The notes beneath the pieces were generated by a model. It did no database searches. It was given only the letters and a program-made list of their open reading frames with translations, and was not told where the DNA came from. From the NCBI RefSeq assembly GCF_000987955.1, contig NZ_LAZU01000054.1:1-64000 (forward strand): a stretch of DNA of 64,000 bases. The letters are read 5' to 3'. The first letter of the stretch is position 1. Each line of letters opens with the position of its first letter. Position numbers and translations under genes: made by a program. The DNA is from Paenibacillus sp. DMB20 (GTDB lineage: Bacteria > Bacillota > Bacilli > Paenibacillales > Paenibacillaceae). Positions 1 through 7,874 of this stretch are shown here, one piece after another.

Positions 1-1
1 G

Positions 2-681
2 GTGAAGTCGCTGGACTTCACCTATCCCGGCGGGAGGCAGGCGCTCCGGGGCGTGGACTTCGCCCTCCGCAGGGGCGAGTGGGCGCTGCTCACGGGGGTC
101 AACGGCTCCGGCAAAACCACCCTGAGCCGCCTCCTCATGGGCTTGCTGCCCGTACCTAAGGGGTGCATCCGGTGGCAGGGCAAGGACATCGCGGGAGAGC
201 CCGTATACCGGATGGCCGAACACATCGGGTATGTCTTTCAACAGCCCGAGCATATGTTTACGGCTCCGACGGTGTGGGAGGAGCTTATTTACAGCCTGCA
301 CGGCGGCCTGCCGGCAAAGCGCCGTCCGGAACTGAAGCCGGAGCAAAAACGGCGCGCCGATGAACTGCTTGAAACCGCCGGCCTGCGCCGCCGGAAGGAC
401 GATTCTCCTTACCTGCTCAGCCGGGGCGAAAGACGGCTTCTCGCCGTCATCAGCCAGCTTATTGTTCCCAAAGACCTGTATATACTGGACGAACCGACGT
501 CGGGCATGGATTACGCGGCTATCGGCCGCCTTATTTTCATGTGCCGGGAGGCTGCCGTCAGGGCGCTGCGATCCTCGTCATTACGCATGACCCCGAATTG
601 TTTTATGACGAGGCTTCCCTTTGCCTGAACCTGGACGAAGGAAAAATGACGGCTGTCTTTCTTGCCGAACAACAACTATAA
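2..681 (+). CDS. ECF/cobalt-type ABC transporter ATPase, 5'-partial, frame-interrupted
   Basis: ATP-hydrolysing subunit of an ABC importer, most like the EcfA ATPases of energy-coupling-factor vitamin or metal transporters. Visible are Walker A (GVNGSGKTT, about residues 32-40), a Q-loop FQQPEHMF of the ECF kind, the signature LSRGE and Walker B with D-loop (YILDEPTSGMD). The real start lies left of the window. The open frame stops at 628, but the H-loop (ITHDPE) and a natural C-terminus continue one frame over to TAA at 679-681. Restoring one C near 553 rejoins them as EAARQGAAILVITHD, so I read one gene with a 1-base deletion. The transmembrane partner is not in the window, so the substrate is unknown. 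Confidence 0.8.
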
Positions 682-719
682 TATAAATATTGGCATTCCA
701 AACAAAGGCGGCTTTTCGT

Positions 720-878
720 TATACTTTATAGACGTTAGCGAGGGCGGTTCTTAGCGCACCTCTCAAGAGAAGGCGGCCTGCGTCTTGGCGGAAGTTTCCG
801 CAGTTTACGGAACGGTCCGGATGCCTGTACTTTCCTGTATCTTCAGATAAGCGCTCCCGTAACGGGGATGCGCTTTTT
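720..878 (+). promoter_or_regulatory. Structured leader with terminator-like hairpin before the efflux gene (possible attenuator or riboswitch)
   Basis: About 240 bases separate the preceding gene from the MFS start. The stretch contains a small perfect hairpin (GCGGA/TCCGC, about 788-801), another pairing segment near 811-820, and finally a GC-rich stem (GCGC-CCCG / CGGG-GCGC, 851-873) followed by five T residues. A terminator sitting 40 bases upstream of a start codon, after other foldable sequence, is the layout of a transcription attenuator. I do not recognise a known riboswitch consensus. The hairpin could instead simply end readthrough from the ATPase gene. Confidence 0.4.
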
Positions 879-918
879 GCATGCTTTTGAAGGCTGGGGC
901 AAAGGGGACTTATGGATC

Positions 919-2439
919 ATGAACACATCGAATCATTCCAAACGCAGCTTTATTCTTGCCGGCATTCTACTCTCGACATTTATGGCCGCCATTGAAGGGA
1001 CGGTGGTCGGACCCGCCGGACCGGCGATCGTGGGCAGCTTCGGCAGCGTCAGCCTGATGAGCTGGATCTTTACCTCATACCTGCTGACGATGGCGGTAAC
1101 GACCCCGATCTTTGGCAAAATCAGCGACCTGTACGGCCGGAAGCCCGTATTTCTTTACGGCTCCCTGCTCTTTCTTGCCGGATCGCTGCTGTGCGGCTTT
1201 TCCCAAAGCATGACCCAGCTTATCCTGTTCCGGGCCATACAAGGGATCGGCGCAGGTGCCGTCATTCCGGTGACCTTTACGATCATCGGAGATATATACA
1301 GCTTGAAGGAACGGGGAAAGGTTCAGGGCATGCTGAGTTCGGTTTGGGGCATATCCTCCCTTGTCGGACCGCTGATGGGCGGCTACTTTGTCGACTATTT
1401 GTCCTGGCGCTGGATTTTCGGCTTTAATGCGCCGTTTGCCCTTATATCGATCTGGTTCATTTACCGTTATCTTGATGAGAAAAGAGAGCCGCGGAAAGTG
1501 CAGATTGACTTTGCGGGTGCAGGCTTGTTTACGGTCGGCATGACCCTGCTGCTGTTCGCCCTTGCCGTCGGGGGAGAGAAATTCCCTTGGACGTCACCGG
1601 CGATGCTTGCAATCCTGGCGGTGTCGGTCGTCCTTCTGACGGCTTTCCTGATCGTTGAGGCACGGGCTCAGGAACCGATGGTACCCCTTCAGCTGTTTCG
1701 GATAAAGGATATCTCGGTATCCACGATAGCGAACCTGCTGGTCAGCGCACTGCTGATCGGCCTGACGACATACCTGCCCTTGTGGATTCAGGGCGTTCGC
1801 GGAGGGAATGCAACCATGTCGGGGCTGACGCTGGCTCCGATGTCGATCGGCTGGCTTTTCGGCTCCGTGGCCAGCGGCCGGCTGATCACGAAGGCCGGAT
1901 CGCGGAAAACGGCCCTGATCGGGGTCATCGGTCTGGTTATCGGAGCGGGCGGCCTTGCGTTCGTGCATGAAAGCACCCCGGTGGCCGCGCTGCTGATCTA
2001 TACCTTTATTTACGGCCTGGGCTTCGGATACATATCGACCCTGTTTTCCATCATCGCGCAGTCTTCGGTCGGATACGAGATGCGCGGAGCTTCCACGGCG
2101 CTCAACACCTTCGTCCGCACGCTCGGGCAGACGGTCGGCGTCGCCGTATTCGGTACATGGCTCAATACGAGCATCGCCCGGCGGATTGCCGCGGAGCCTG
2201 CCGGATCGGGGATCAGCAGGGAGGATATGAACAAGCTGCTGTCTCCGCACGGGGATGTCAGCTTGCCGGGATCGTCGGGGGGCCATCTAAAGCATGTGCT
2301 GGAGGGGAGCCTGAACTCTCTGTTCATTGTCATGGCGGTCATTGCGCTGGCATGTTTTGCAATCGTGGCACGGTACAATAATCGGCCGCCGATGCCGGAG
2401 GACAGGGGCGGAGAAGAAGAGCGCTCGGTTTCGGCATAA
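919..2439 (+). CDS. MFS multidrug efflux transporter, DHA2 (EmrB/QacA) type, 14 membrane segments
   Basis: Proton-driven drug exporter in the cytoplasmic membrane. The 506-residue length and the hydrophobic profile fit the 14-segment DHA2 family. Motif A is present (GKISDLYGRKP, after the second segment), as is the R-AIQGIGAG stretch of segment 4 and a motif-C-like region (GISSLVGPLMGG). I start at ATG 919, preceded by AAAGGGG at 901-907; an upstream in-frame ATG at 868 lies inside the terminator-like hairpin and has no ribosome site. The gene stands alone behind a structured leader. The drug or metabolite exported cannot be told from sequence. Confidence 0.9.
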   Translation: MNTSNHSKRSFILAGILLSTFMAAIEGTVVGPAGPAIVGSFGSVSLMSWIFTSYLLTMAVTTPIFGKISDLYGRKPVFLYGSLLFLAGSLLCGFSQSMTQLILFRAIQGIGAGAVIPVTFTIIGDIYSLKERGKVQGMLSSVWGISSLVGPLMGGYFVDYLSWRWIFGFNAPFALISIWFIYRYLDEKREPRKVQIDFAGAGLFTVGMTLLLFALAVGGEKFPWTSPAMLAILAVSVVLLTAFLIVEARAQEPMVPLQLFRIKDISVSTIANLLVSALLIGLTTYLPLWIQGVRGGNATMSGLTLAPMSIGWLFGSVASGRLITKAGSRKTALIGVIGLVIGAGGLAFVHESTPVAALLIYTFIYGLGFGYISTLFSIIAQSSVGYEMRGASTALNTFVRTLGQTVGVAVFGTWLNTSIARRIAAEPAGSGISREDMNKLLSPHGDVSLPGSSGGHLKHVLEGSLNSLFIVMAVIALACFAIVARYNNRPPMPEDRGGEEERSVSA

Positions 2440-2515
2440 TCGGACGCATCGAATAAGCTCAATTATTGGAGATGGCAATCCAAACGGGGCAGATTGCGGA
2501 TAATGGTCCACTGGT

Positions 2516-2660
2516 GATCCGTAGCAGGCACCAAGTAATGTTCACTGAAAGTTCCTAACGGACACTGTCGGGTAACGATCCACTTGAGATCCGTAGCAGA
2601 CACCGAGTAACGATCTACTGAAAATTCTAACGGACACGAGGTAACGCTCCGCTGGATACT
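2516..2660. repeat. Two degenerate tandem copies of a ~72-bp unit
   Basis: The segment beginning GATCCGTAGCAG recurs at 2516 and 2588, and the following bases (ACACCGAGTAA or GCACCAAGTAA, then CTAACGGACAC) also match between copies. Both contain the CTAACGGACA half-site found in the palindromes just downstream, so they look like decayed members of the same repeat cluster. Confidence 0.6.
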
Positions 2661-2686
2661 GTCGGGTGACGATCAACGGGAGATCC

Positions 2687-2868
2687 TAACGGACATAGGA
2701 TCCGTTATTTGCCCGAATAACGGGAATTTCTTTCCCTAACGGACATAGAATCCGTTAAAAGGATAGTATGATGGGAAAATGAACCAAAATGCTAGAATAA
2801 CGGATCTGAGGTCCGTTAGAGTTTTATGATCGTTCCTATTGGTGAAATAACGGAACTGATGTCCGTTA
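2687..2868. repeat. Cluster of four 21-bp imperfect palindromes (TAACGGA...TCCGTTA)
   Basis: Four units share the frame TAACGGA-N7-TCCGTTA: 2687-2707, 2737-2757, 2798-2818 and 2848-2868. The first two carry ACAT on the left arm and the last two carry TGTC on the right arm, i.e. two copies in each orientation. Spacing is 50, 61 and 50 bases, close to five or six helical turns. No gene overlaps. They may be a dispersed palindromic repeat family or binding sites. Confidence 0.75.
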
Positions 2869-3096
2869 GAATCCGCACCAGCTGCCAACGCGGTATAGAA
2901 GAACCACTGCCTTTTTCAATTCCATCATTACTGATCGGGCGCGGGCCGCATTCCAGTGTTCGCAGATCTTTGACGGAATCCTGTCTTCGACCGGGCGTTT
3001 CGGCTCCCCGCCAATAGGAACGACAGTTACGATTCCATTCACATGGATTAAAAAAGCCAAAGACTTATGTTCATCATGTCTAGTATCGGCAAACCA

Positions 3097-3146
3097 AAAG
3101 CCTGCATTGATCTTCTCCATTCGAAGGGGCAAGGCAGGCTTTTTTG
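3097..3146 (+). terminator. Rho-independent terminator-like hairpin
   Basis: AAAAGCCTGC pairs with GCAGGCTTTT, followed by T residues; the long loop contains a second small pairing (CTTC/GAAG). No gene directly upstream explains it, so it may end an unannotated small transcript. Confidence 0.5.
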
Positions 3147-3515
3147 AAATATTGCCGTCCATGGACGGTTTTTTACAATTTCCATAATGCTGGTGAAGCA
3201 TCGCTCGATGTCGACGAAGCCCCGCTCAATGCTTGGTAGGGTTTTCCGCTCAATGCCTGGCGAAGCACCGCTCAGTGTCGTTGGAGCCCCGCTCTTAACC
3301 GGCGGAGAAACGATCAAATGTCGCGGCGGAGCGTTGCCGTCCCCGGGACGAACGGCCCAATCGTATCTCCCGCACGAAAATGCGCATTACGGACCCGGAC
3401 CCGGTTGAGCATCTCCTTGCACGGAAATCTACATCGAGGCCCCGGATGAATGTCTCCCTATCCATCGGGGACATCATCTCGGTCAAGATGCGCTAACGAA
3501 TGTCAGGGCATGTCC

Positions 3516-3546
3516 AAATCCGGCGAGGAGGCCCCGCCGGATTTTT
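3516..3546 (+). terminator. Rho-independent terminator on the plus strand
   Basis: AAATCCGGCG pairs with CGCCGGATTT and runs into five T residues. Read in the opposite direction the stem is followed by only three T, so it probably serves a plus-strand transcript rather than the converging marR gene. Confidence 0.6.
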
Positions 3547-3559
3547 CTTGTGTATTATT

Positions 3560-4027
3560 TCACTTGCGAATCAAAGGTGAGAGTTTTTCCGCCTGTTTAC
3601 CCAGCTTTTTCAGAAGATGGATCATCTGATCCTTTTCTTCCTCGTTCAGTCCGCTAAGCGCAAAATGAATCCGCTCCGCATACTGCGGGTACTGTTCGTT
3701 CATGAGGGCTTCCCCGGCAGGCGTCAGTTCGGCGTAAATTACCCTGCGGTCTTTAGGGCACGGCTTGCGGAGCAGGTAGCCCCGGCTTTCCAGCTTGTCG
3801 ATAACATAGGTGACATTTCCGCTTTGCAGCAGCAGTTTCGCACCGATTTGTTGAATGGGTTGTGGTCCTTTGTAATAGAGCACTTCCATTACCGCAAAAG
3901 CCGTGGGATTGAACCCTTCGATTTTGCTGCCGGTTACGGCATGCTCGCTTACGCTTTTAAACGACTTGGCAAAAACCCGATATAGGTGCAGTGACAGCTG
4001 CGTATCGCGTTCGTGTGACAGAATCAT
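3560..4027 (-). CDS. MarR-family transcriptional regulator (MhqR-like)
   Basis: Dimeric winged-helix repressor of 155 residues, the usual MarR length. The recognition region reads GPQPIQQIGAKLLLQSGNVTYVIDKLESRG, in which the helix after QSGNVT contacts DNA, and the wing carries CPKDRRVIYAELT. The NPTAFAVMEVLYYKG stretch and the QQIG-LLL-SGN-TYV pattern resemble Bacillus MhqR, which senses quinones, but this is similarity only. It is divergent from an MFS transporter gene at 4260, a common arrangement for a local repressor of efflux. No cysteine is placed where an OhrR-type peroxide sensor would need it. Confidence 0.85.
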   Translation of the reverse strand: MILSHERDTQLSLHLYRVFAKSFKSVSEHAVTGSKIEGFNPTAFAVMEVLYYKGPQPIQQIGAKLLLQSGNVTYVIDKLESRGYLLRKPCPKDRRVIYAELTPAGEALMNEQYPQYAERIHFALSGLNEEEKDQMIHLLKKLGKQAEKLSPLIRK

Positions 4028-4220
4028 GCTTCTTCCCGCCTTTTGGTCATGCCATAGATTTCTTGACTATAGATTACGCTAATAATTTCCGATCGAACAT
4101 GTGATTTATCACAATTAGACTCTATTTTAGTATTTAAAAATGAAAAGGCCTGCTTTCTTCATCCTTTGGCTGGAGGTCAATCCCATTCCCGGGACCGATA
4201 CGCCGTTCAAACGAGCTTCC

Positions 4221-4226
4221 TATAAT
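4221..4226 (+). promoter_or_regulatory. -10 promoter element (TATAAT) of the MFS gene
   Basis: A consensus TATAAT lies 34 bases before the ATG at 4260. No clear -35 is visible. A promoter here would put the upstream in-frame ATG at 4140 outside the transcript, supporting the later start. Confidence 0.45.
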
Positions 4227-4259
4227 GTGGATAACGAAGCAAAAGATGGGGGGAGAAGC

Positions 4260-5624
4260 ATGATGAACATTTTAAAAAAGAATGACGGCAGGGAAGAACG
4301 GCTGACAGGCAACCGCAATTTTATGATGCTGCTGGCGGCGCAGCTGGTGTCCAACCTTGGGGAGTGGCTTTATCTTGTAGCTCTCCTGACCCTGGTAGGA
4401 CTAAAATGGAGCGCAACGCCATGGGAGATTACGGCCATAACGTTATGCATGGCGATCCCGGTACTGGCTTTCGGGCCAGCGGCGGGCGTCATCGGCGACA
4501 GGTTTGACCGCAAGAAATTGATGATCGCCTCCGATTTGGTCCGTTCAGGAATTCTTATCGGGATTCTGCTGTCCGGCAGCCTATGGCAAATATATGTCCT
4601 GCTTGTGCTGAAGGGGTTGATGGATGTTCTGTTCTCTCCCGCCAAAACCGGAAAAGTGAAGGAAGTCGTTCCGCAGCACCATCTGGAGATGGCCGTTACC
4701 ATCAGCTCTTCCACGGAGCAGATCATGAAAATCGTCGGACCGGCCCTGGGCGGATTGGTCATGGCTGTGTTCGGAATCGAATGGTGTTTTGTAATTACGT
4801 CCATTACGTTTCTGGTGTCAGCCGCGCTGCTTCTTGGGGTCCGGGGAAAAAGGAAAACCGCCGCCGATGAGACTTCCGGCGCTTCAAAGGCTGAAGGGGC
4901 GGGGCTTGATCAAGAATCCGGGACGCCTTCCGTTCCCGGTTCCAAATCCTCTTTCTTGAAGGACATCAAGGCCGGATTATCGGTCATTTCCGGCATCCCC
5001 TTGTTGTCAAGCGGCCTTCTGATGCTGTGCGCCGTCCTTCTGGTGATGCAGATGGCTGACACCCAGACCGTAACGCTGTTCAGGATGATTCCCGGCGTTT
5101 CCGACGACCTTCTTGGATACTGCATCTCCGCCAGCGGCTTCGGGACGCTGCTCGCGGCGCTGCTTGCCCGCAAAATATCCTGGGGCACCCTAAGTAAGAT
5201 GGCTGCCGGAGCAGTCGTCACCGGACTAGTCTTCGCCGCTTCGGCCGTGGCGGTGGTTTCCTCGTTGCCGGAAATGACAGTATATGTTATTTTGTTCAGC
5301 GCGTTTTTGTTGGCGGGGCTCGGCGCAGGATTCGTATTCATTCCGTTCCAGGTACTGCTGATGAAACGGACGCCGGAGCATTTGACCAGCCGGGTGTTCG
5401 GTACGGTAGGGAGCCTGACCAGCGCGGCCGTGATCATGGGACCGATGCTGGGAGGCGTCATGGTAACCGCCTGGGGACCGGTGTTTGCGTTTATCGTATC
5501 GGGACTGGGAACGTCTTTGCTTGGGGTGCTGTTCTTTCTGTTTAAAGGGCGCATCCAGCGGAAAGACCCGCTTCCCGTACACGCTGAACTTCAGGCTCCG
5601 GCCGTGAGGGAGTCTACCCTGTAA
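4260..5624 (+). CDS. MFS transporter, 12-segment (MFS_3/DHA3-like)
   Basis: Membrane exporter of 454 residues. Early motifs are typical of the family (NLGEWLYLVALLTLV in segment 1, GVIGDRFDRKKLMI as motif A), and a hydrophilic loop rich in G, S, K and E splits the protein after segment 6 (about residues 195-240). The start is ATG 4260 or 4263, preceded by GGGGGAGAAG. An upstream in-frame ATG at 4140 would add 40 residues without membrane or family character. It is divergent from the MarR regulator, with about 230 bases between the starts, so regulation by that protein is plausible. A relative of the same family lies at 15880. Substrate unknown. Confidence 0.88.
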   Translation: MMNILKKNDGREERLTGNRNFMMLLAAQLVSNLGEWLYLVALLTLVGLKWSATPWEITAITLCMAIPVLAFGPAAGVIGDRFDRKKLMIASDLVRSGILIGILLSGSLWQIYVLLVLKGLMDVLFSPAKTGKVKEVVPQHHLEMAVTISSSTEQIMKIVGPALGGLVMAVFGIEWCFVITSITFLVSAALLLGVRGKRKTAADETSGASKAEGAGLDQESGTPSVPGSKSSFLKDIKAGLSVISGIPLLSSGLLMLCAVLLVMQMADTQTVTLFRMIPGVSDDLLGYCISASGFGTLLAALLARKISWGTLSKMAAGAVVTGLVFAASAVAVVSSLPEMTVYVILFSAFLLAGLGAGFVFIPFQVLLMKRTPEHLTSRVFGTVGSLTSAAVIMGPMLGGVMVTAWGPVFAFIVSGLGTSLLGVLFFLFKGRIQRKDPLPVHAELQAPAVRESTL

Positions 5625-5712
5625 GGATTTGGTGCAACCTTAGCTTCCCGTTCTCCGTATTATTTAAATTAATGCCTAACTTTATAAATATGGCAGGGCA
5701 GGGGAGAAGCGT

Positions 5713-6437
5713 ATGACGGAAAGTATGACGGAACACCGGACGCCGGTGCTTGAAGTGGATATCGAGGAGGCCGGATACGAGCCCGGCCGTCCCCGTATCC
5801 GCGACATTCGATTTCAAGTGGGCAAGGGCGAGCTCCTGGGCTTGATCGGGCCTAACGGGGCCGGGAAGAGCACCACGATCAAGACGGTATTGGGGTTGCT
5901 TAAAGACGCCAAGGCCAAGGTGAACATGGCGGGTGATCCGCTAGGTATGCTTACGTGCCGGAGCAGCCTGTTTTTTATGAGGATTTGACGCTGTGGGAGC
6001 ATCTCGATCTAGCCGCAGCCGCTTACGGCCTGCCGGACGAACAGTTTGAAAGGGACGCCTCCCGCCTGCTGCTGCAGTTTGGCATGGATCAAGTCAGGGA
6101 CCAGCTGCCTGGAGGTTTTTCCAAAGGCATGAAGCAAAAAATGATGCTGATGATCGGCTTTCTGGCCAAGCCGGACGTGTATATTGTAGACGAGCCTTTT
6201 ATCGGGCTTGATCCCCGCGCGACCAAGGACTTTCTCGGTCTCCTGGATGATGAGCGGAAGCGGGGCGCAGGCATTCTCATGTCCACGCATGTTCTGGATA
6301 CGGCGGAAAAGATTTGCGACTCCTTTGTCCTGATCTCCCAGGGGCGGGTGACAGCCCGCGGAGGATTGGACGATATCCGGATCGCTGCCGGCCTGCCTGA
6401 AGCATCGTTATTCGACTGCTTTGACGCCCTGACGTAA
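5713..6437 (+). CDS. ecsA: EcsA-type ABC transporter ATPase, frame-interrupted
   Basis: ATPase of the Ecs ABC transporter, which in Bacillus affects protein secretion, regulated intramembrane proteolysis and competence. The first part (to 5988) has Walker A GPNGAGKSTT; the second, one frame over from about 5945, begins with YAYVPEQPVFYEDLT and holds the signature FSKGMKQ, Walker B (VYIVDEPFIGLD) and H-loop STHVLD. Restoring one base in CTAGGTATG near 5943 rejoins the halves at the place where EcsA proteins read YAYIPEQPVFYEE. The next gene, the permease, starts 13 bases after the stop and its ribosome site overlaps that stop, so the two are one operon. Upstream GGGGAGAAG precedes ATG 5713. 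Confidence 0.85.
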
Positions 6438-6450
6438 GGAGGGCCGGAAT

Positions 6451-7719
6451 ATGAGAGAAACCCATAACCGTAAACAATCTTTGCGTCATCCCGGGCGGCT
6501 GTTCCGGCGCCGGGTTGCGACGCATTGGAAGAACCAGATTTCAGCTCTCCGGTCCGTGGCGGATTGGACGGTCATGCTCTACATCCTGGTACCCGGACTG
6601 TTGCTCGGCGGGGGACTATACAGGGAATTGTGGACAACCCCGCTGCCCGCCTGGATGGAGCTCATTCCGTACCAAGCGGCGGCGGCTCTTCTGTTGTACA
6701 TGCTTTCAGGAAGCATACTTCTGTTCGTCGAAGAGGCGGATGCCTTGTTTCTGCGGCAGCAGCCGCACTGGATCAAGGGTTTGATGGGAAGAGGGATCGC
6801 TTACAGCTTCTCGGTTTTTACCGTCAAGGGGCTGCTGTTCACTCTGATTGCCTTACCGGTTTTGGTCAGGAAGTTCGGCTTGGACGCTTGGGATTTGGCC
6901 GGCTGGGGGCTGCTGGCTGCAGGAGTTGGATGGACGGCAAGCTTAATCGTTCACCGGACGGAGGTTCGTTACAGGGGGATTAAGAAATGGCTGTTGTCCG
7001 CGTCCATGCGTTTGGCGTCCCTCATCCTGTACCTTGTTTTGCTAACGGTGCTTCGGGATATGCCGCTCGTTGCAGCCGTCTCCGGTTCGGCGCTCCTGGC
7101 CGTTTCCGGTCTGCTGGCCAAAAAGAGATGCTCGGAACAGGGGACGTTTGACAATGATGTAAGGGAGGATCTGCGCATCCGGGCCCGGCTGACCGACAAA
7201 GTGCTGACGCAAGCCGTAGGCAGGCCGCCCCGGATCAGAAGCAAGGTGTGGCTGTTCCGGAGATCGGGGCGGCTCTATCGTTCAAGCGCTCCCGATAAAC
7301 GGTTTGCCGATGCAGGAGTCAAGGCTTTTCTCCGGCAGTCCGAAAGCTTGCTGATTTATGTGCAATTCCTGGGGGCTGGCATCCCGGCCGTGCTGCTTCC
7401 GCCCGTGGTCGTCAAAATGATCGTTTACGCCGCTTTGATGCTTTTGCTGGCTAATATGCTGCAGCTGCGGTGGAGAGCTTTTGCCGAATCCGATTTTGCG
7501 GCGGTGCTTCCCTTTACGGGGATTCAGCAGATGAGAGCTGGAACGCTGGCCGTCAGGACCTTAATGGCCGTTCCAGTGCTCGTTCTGTCGGTTGTATTCG
7601 GATTGTCGATGTGGCCCGGATGGGAAGGGCTTTTGGCGGGTGTGCCGATCGCTGCGGCTTCCGTTGCGGTGTTTCCGCCGTTCCTGTCCCGTCCGTCTTT
7701 GAACCGGAAAGACGAATAG
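6451..7719 (+). CDS. ecsB: EcsB-type ABC transporter permease
   Basis: Membrane half of the Ecs transporter, 422 residues, close to the Bacillus EcsB length of about 408. An N-terminal basic segment (RLFRRRVATHWKNQI) precedes six to ten hydrophobic stretches; a polar middle loop spans about residues 225-290. AAGGAGGG overlaps the ecsA stop and lies 8 bases before ATG 6451. There is no ecsC-like gene downstream; the operon ends at a strong hairpin. What Ecs exports is not established. Confidence 0.85.
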   Translation: MRETHNRKQSLRHPGRLFRRRVATHWKNQISALRSVADWTVMLYILVPGLLLGGGLYRELWTTPLPAWMELIPYQAAAALLLYMLSGSILLFVEEADALFLRQQPHWIKGLMGRGIAYSFSVFTVKGLLFTLIALPVLVRKFGLDAWDLAGWGLLAAGVGWTASLIVHRTEVRYRGIKKWLLSASMRLASLILYLVLLTVLRDMPLVAAVSGSALLAVSGLLAKKRCSEQGTFDNDVREDLRIRARLTDKVLTQAVGRPPRIRSKVWLFRRSGRLYRSSAPDKRFADAGVKAFLRQSESLLIYVQFLGAGIPAVLLPPVVVKMIVYAALMLLLANMLQLRWRAFAESDFAAVLPFTGIQQMRAGTLAVRTLMAVPVLVLSVVFGLSMWPGWEGLLAGVPIAAASVAVFPPFLSRPSLNRKDE

Positions 7720-7761
7720 TTGTCCCCGAAAAGTTTCTATCCTTTAATTGAATAGCCAAAG

Positions 7762-7803
7762 AAAATAGCGATGCAGGCAAGTTCCCTGCACCGCTATTTT
7801 TTT
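7762..7803 (+). terminator. Rho-independent terminator, probably bidirectional
   Basis: AAATAGCG-TGCAGG pairs with CCTGCA-CGCTATTT with one mismatch and is followed by seven T residues; the A-rich left flank would also serve the convergent minus-strand gene. Confidence 0.85.
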
Positions 7804-7874
7804 GTTTTTGGCCTTTGGCTGGCTTGTAAAAAAGTCACCGGCCGCTGTTCGGCGATTGGAGGAATAATAAAGCA

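Larger units (their letters stand above)
2440..3559. other. 1.1-kb gene-poor stretch between MFS and marR genes
   Basis: Besides the palindromes and tandem repeats it contains two terminator-like hairpins (3097-3146 and 3516-3546) and imperfect repeats of CCGCTCAATGC around 3220-3275. An open frame on the minus strand (2866-3201) and short plus-strand frames have no ribosome-binding sites and no recognisable family. A plus-strand frame that is open from 3299 and stops at 3494-3496 lies 20 bases before the second terminator and may be the tail of a lost gene. Confidence 0.5.

Noticed and set aside
1594..2286. 230-codon minus-strand frame inside the efflux gene
   Set aside because: Arginine-, glutamine- and histidine-rich shadow of the MFS gene with no motif.
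2687..2868. CRISPR array from the repeated TAACGGA units
   Set aside because: Units are palindromic, imperfect and in both orientations with only four copies; no cas genes are present.
2866..3201. 111-codon minus-strand frame in the gene-poor stretch
   Set aside because: It contains a terminator hairpin (3097-3146), has no ribosome site and no recognisable family.
4140..4259. Upstream start for the second MFS gene
   Set aside because: The added residues do not look like an N-terminus of the family and a TATAAT lies inside; ATG 4260 with GGGGGAGAAG is better.
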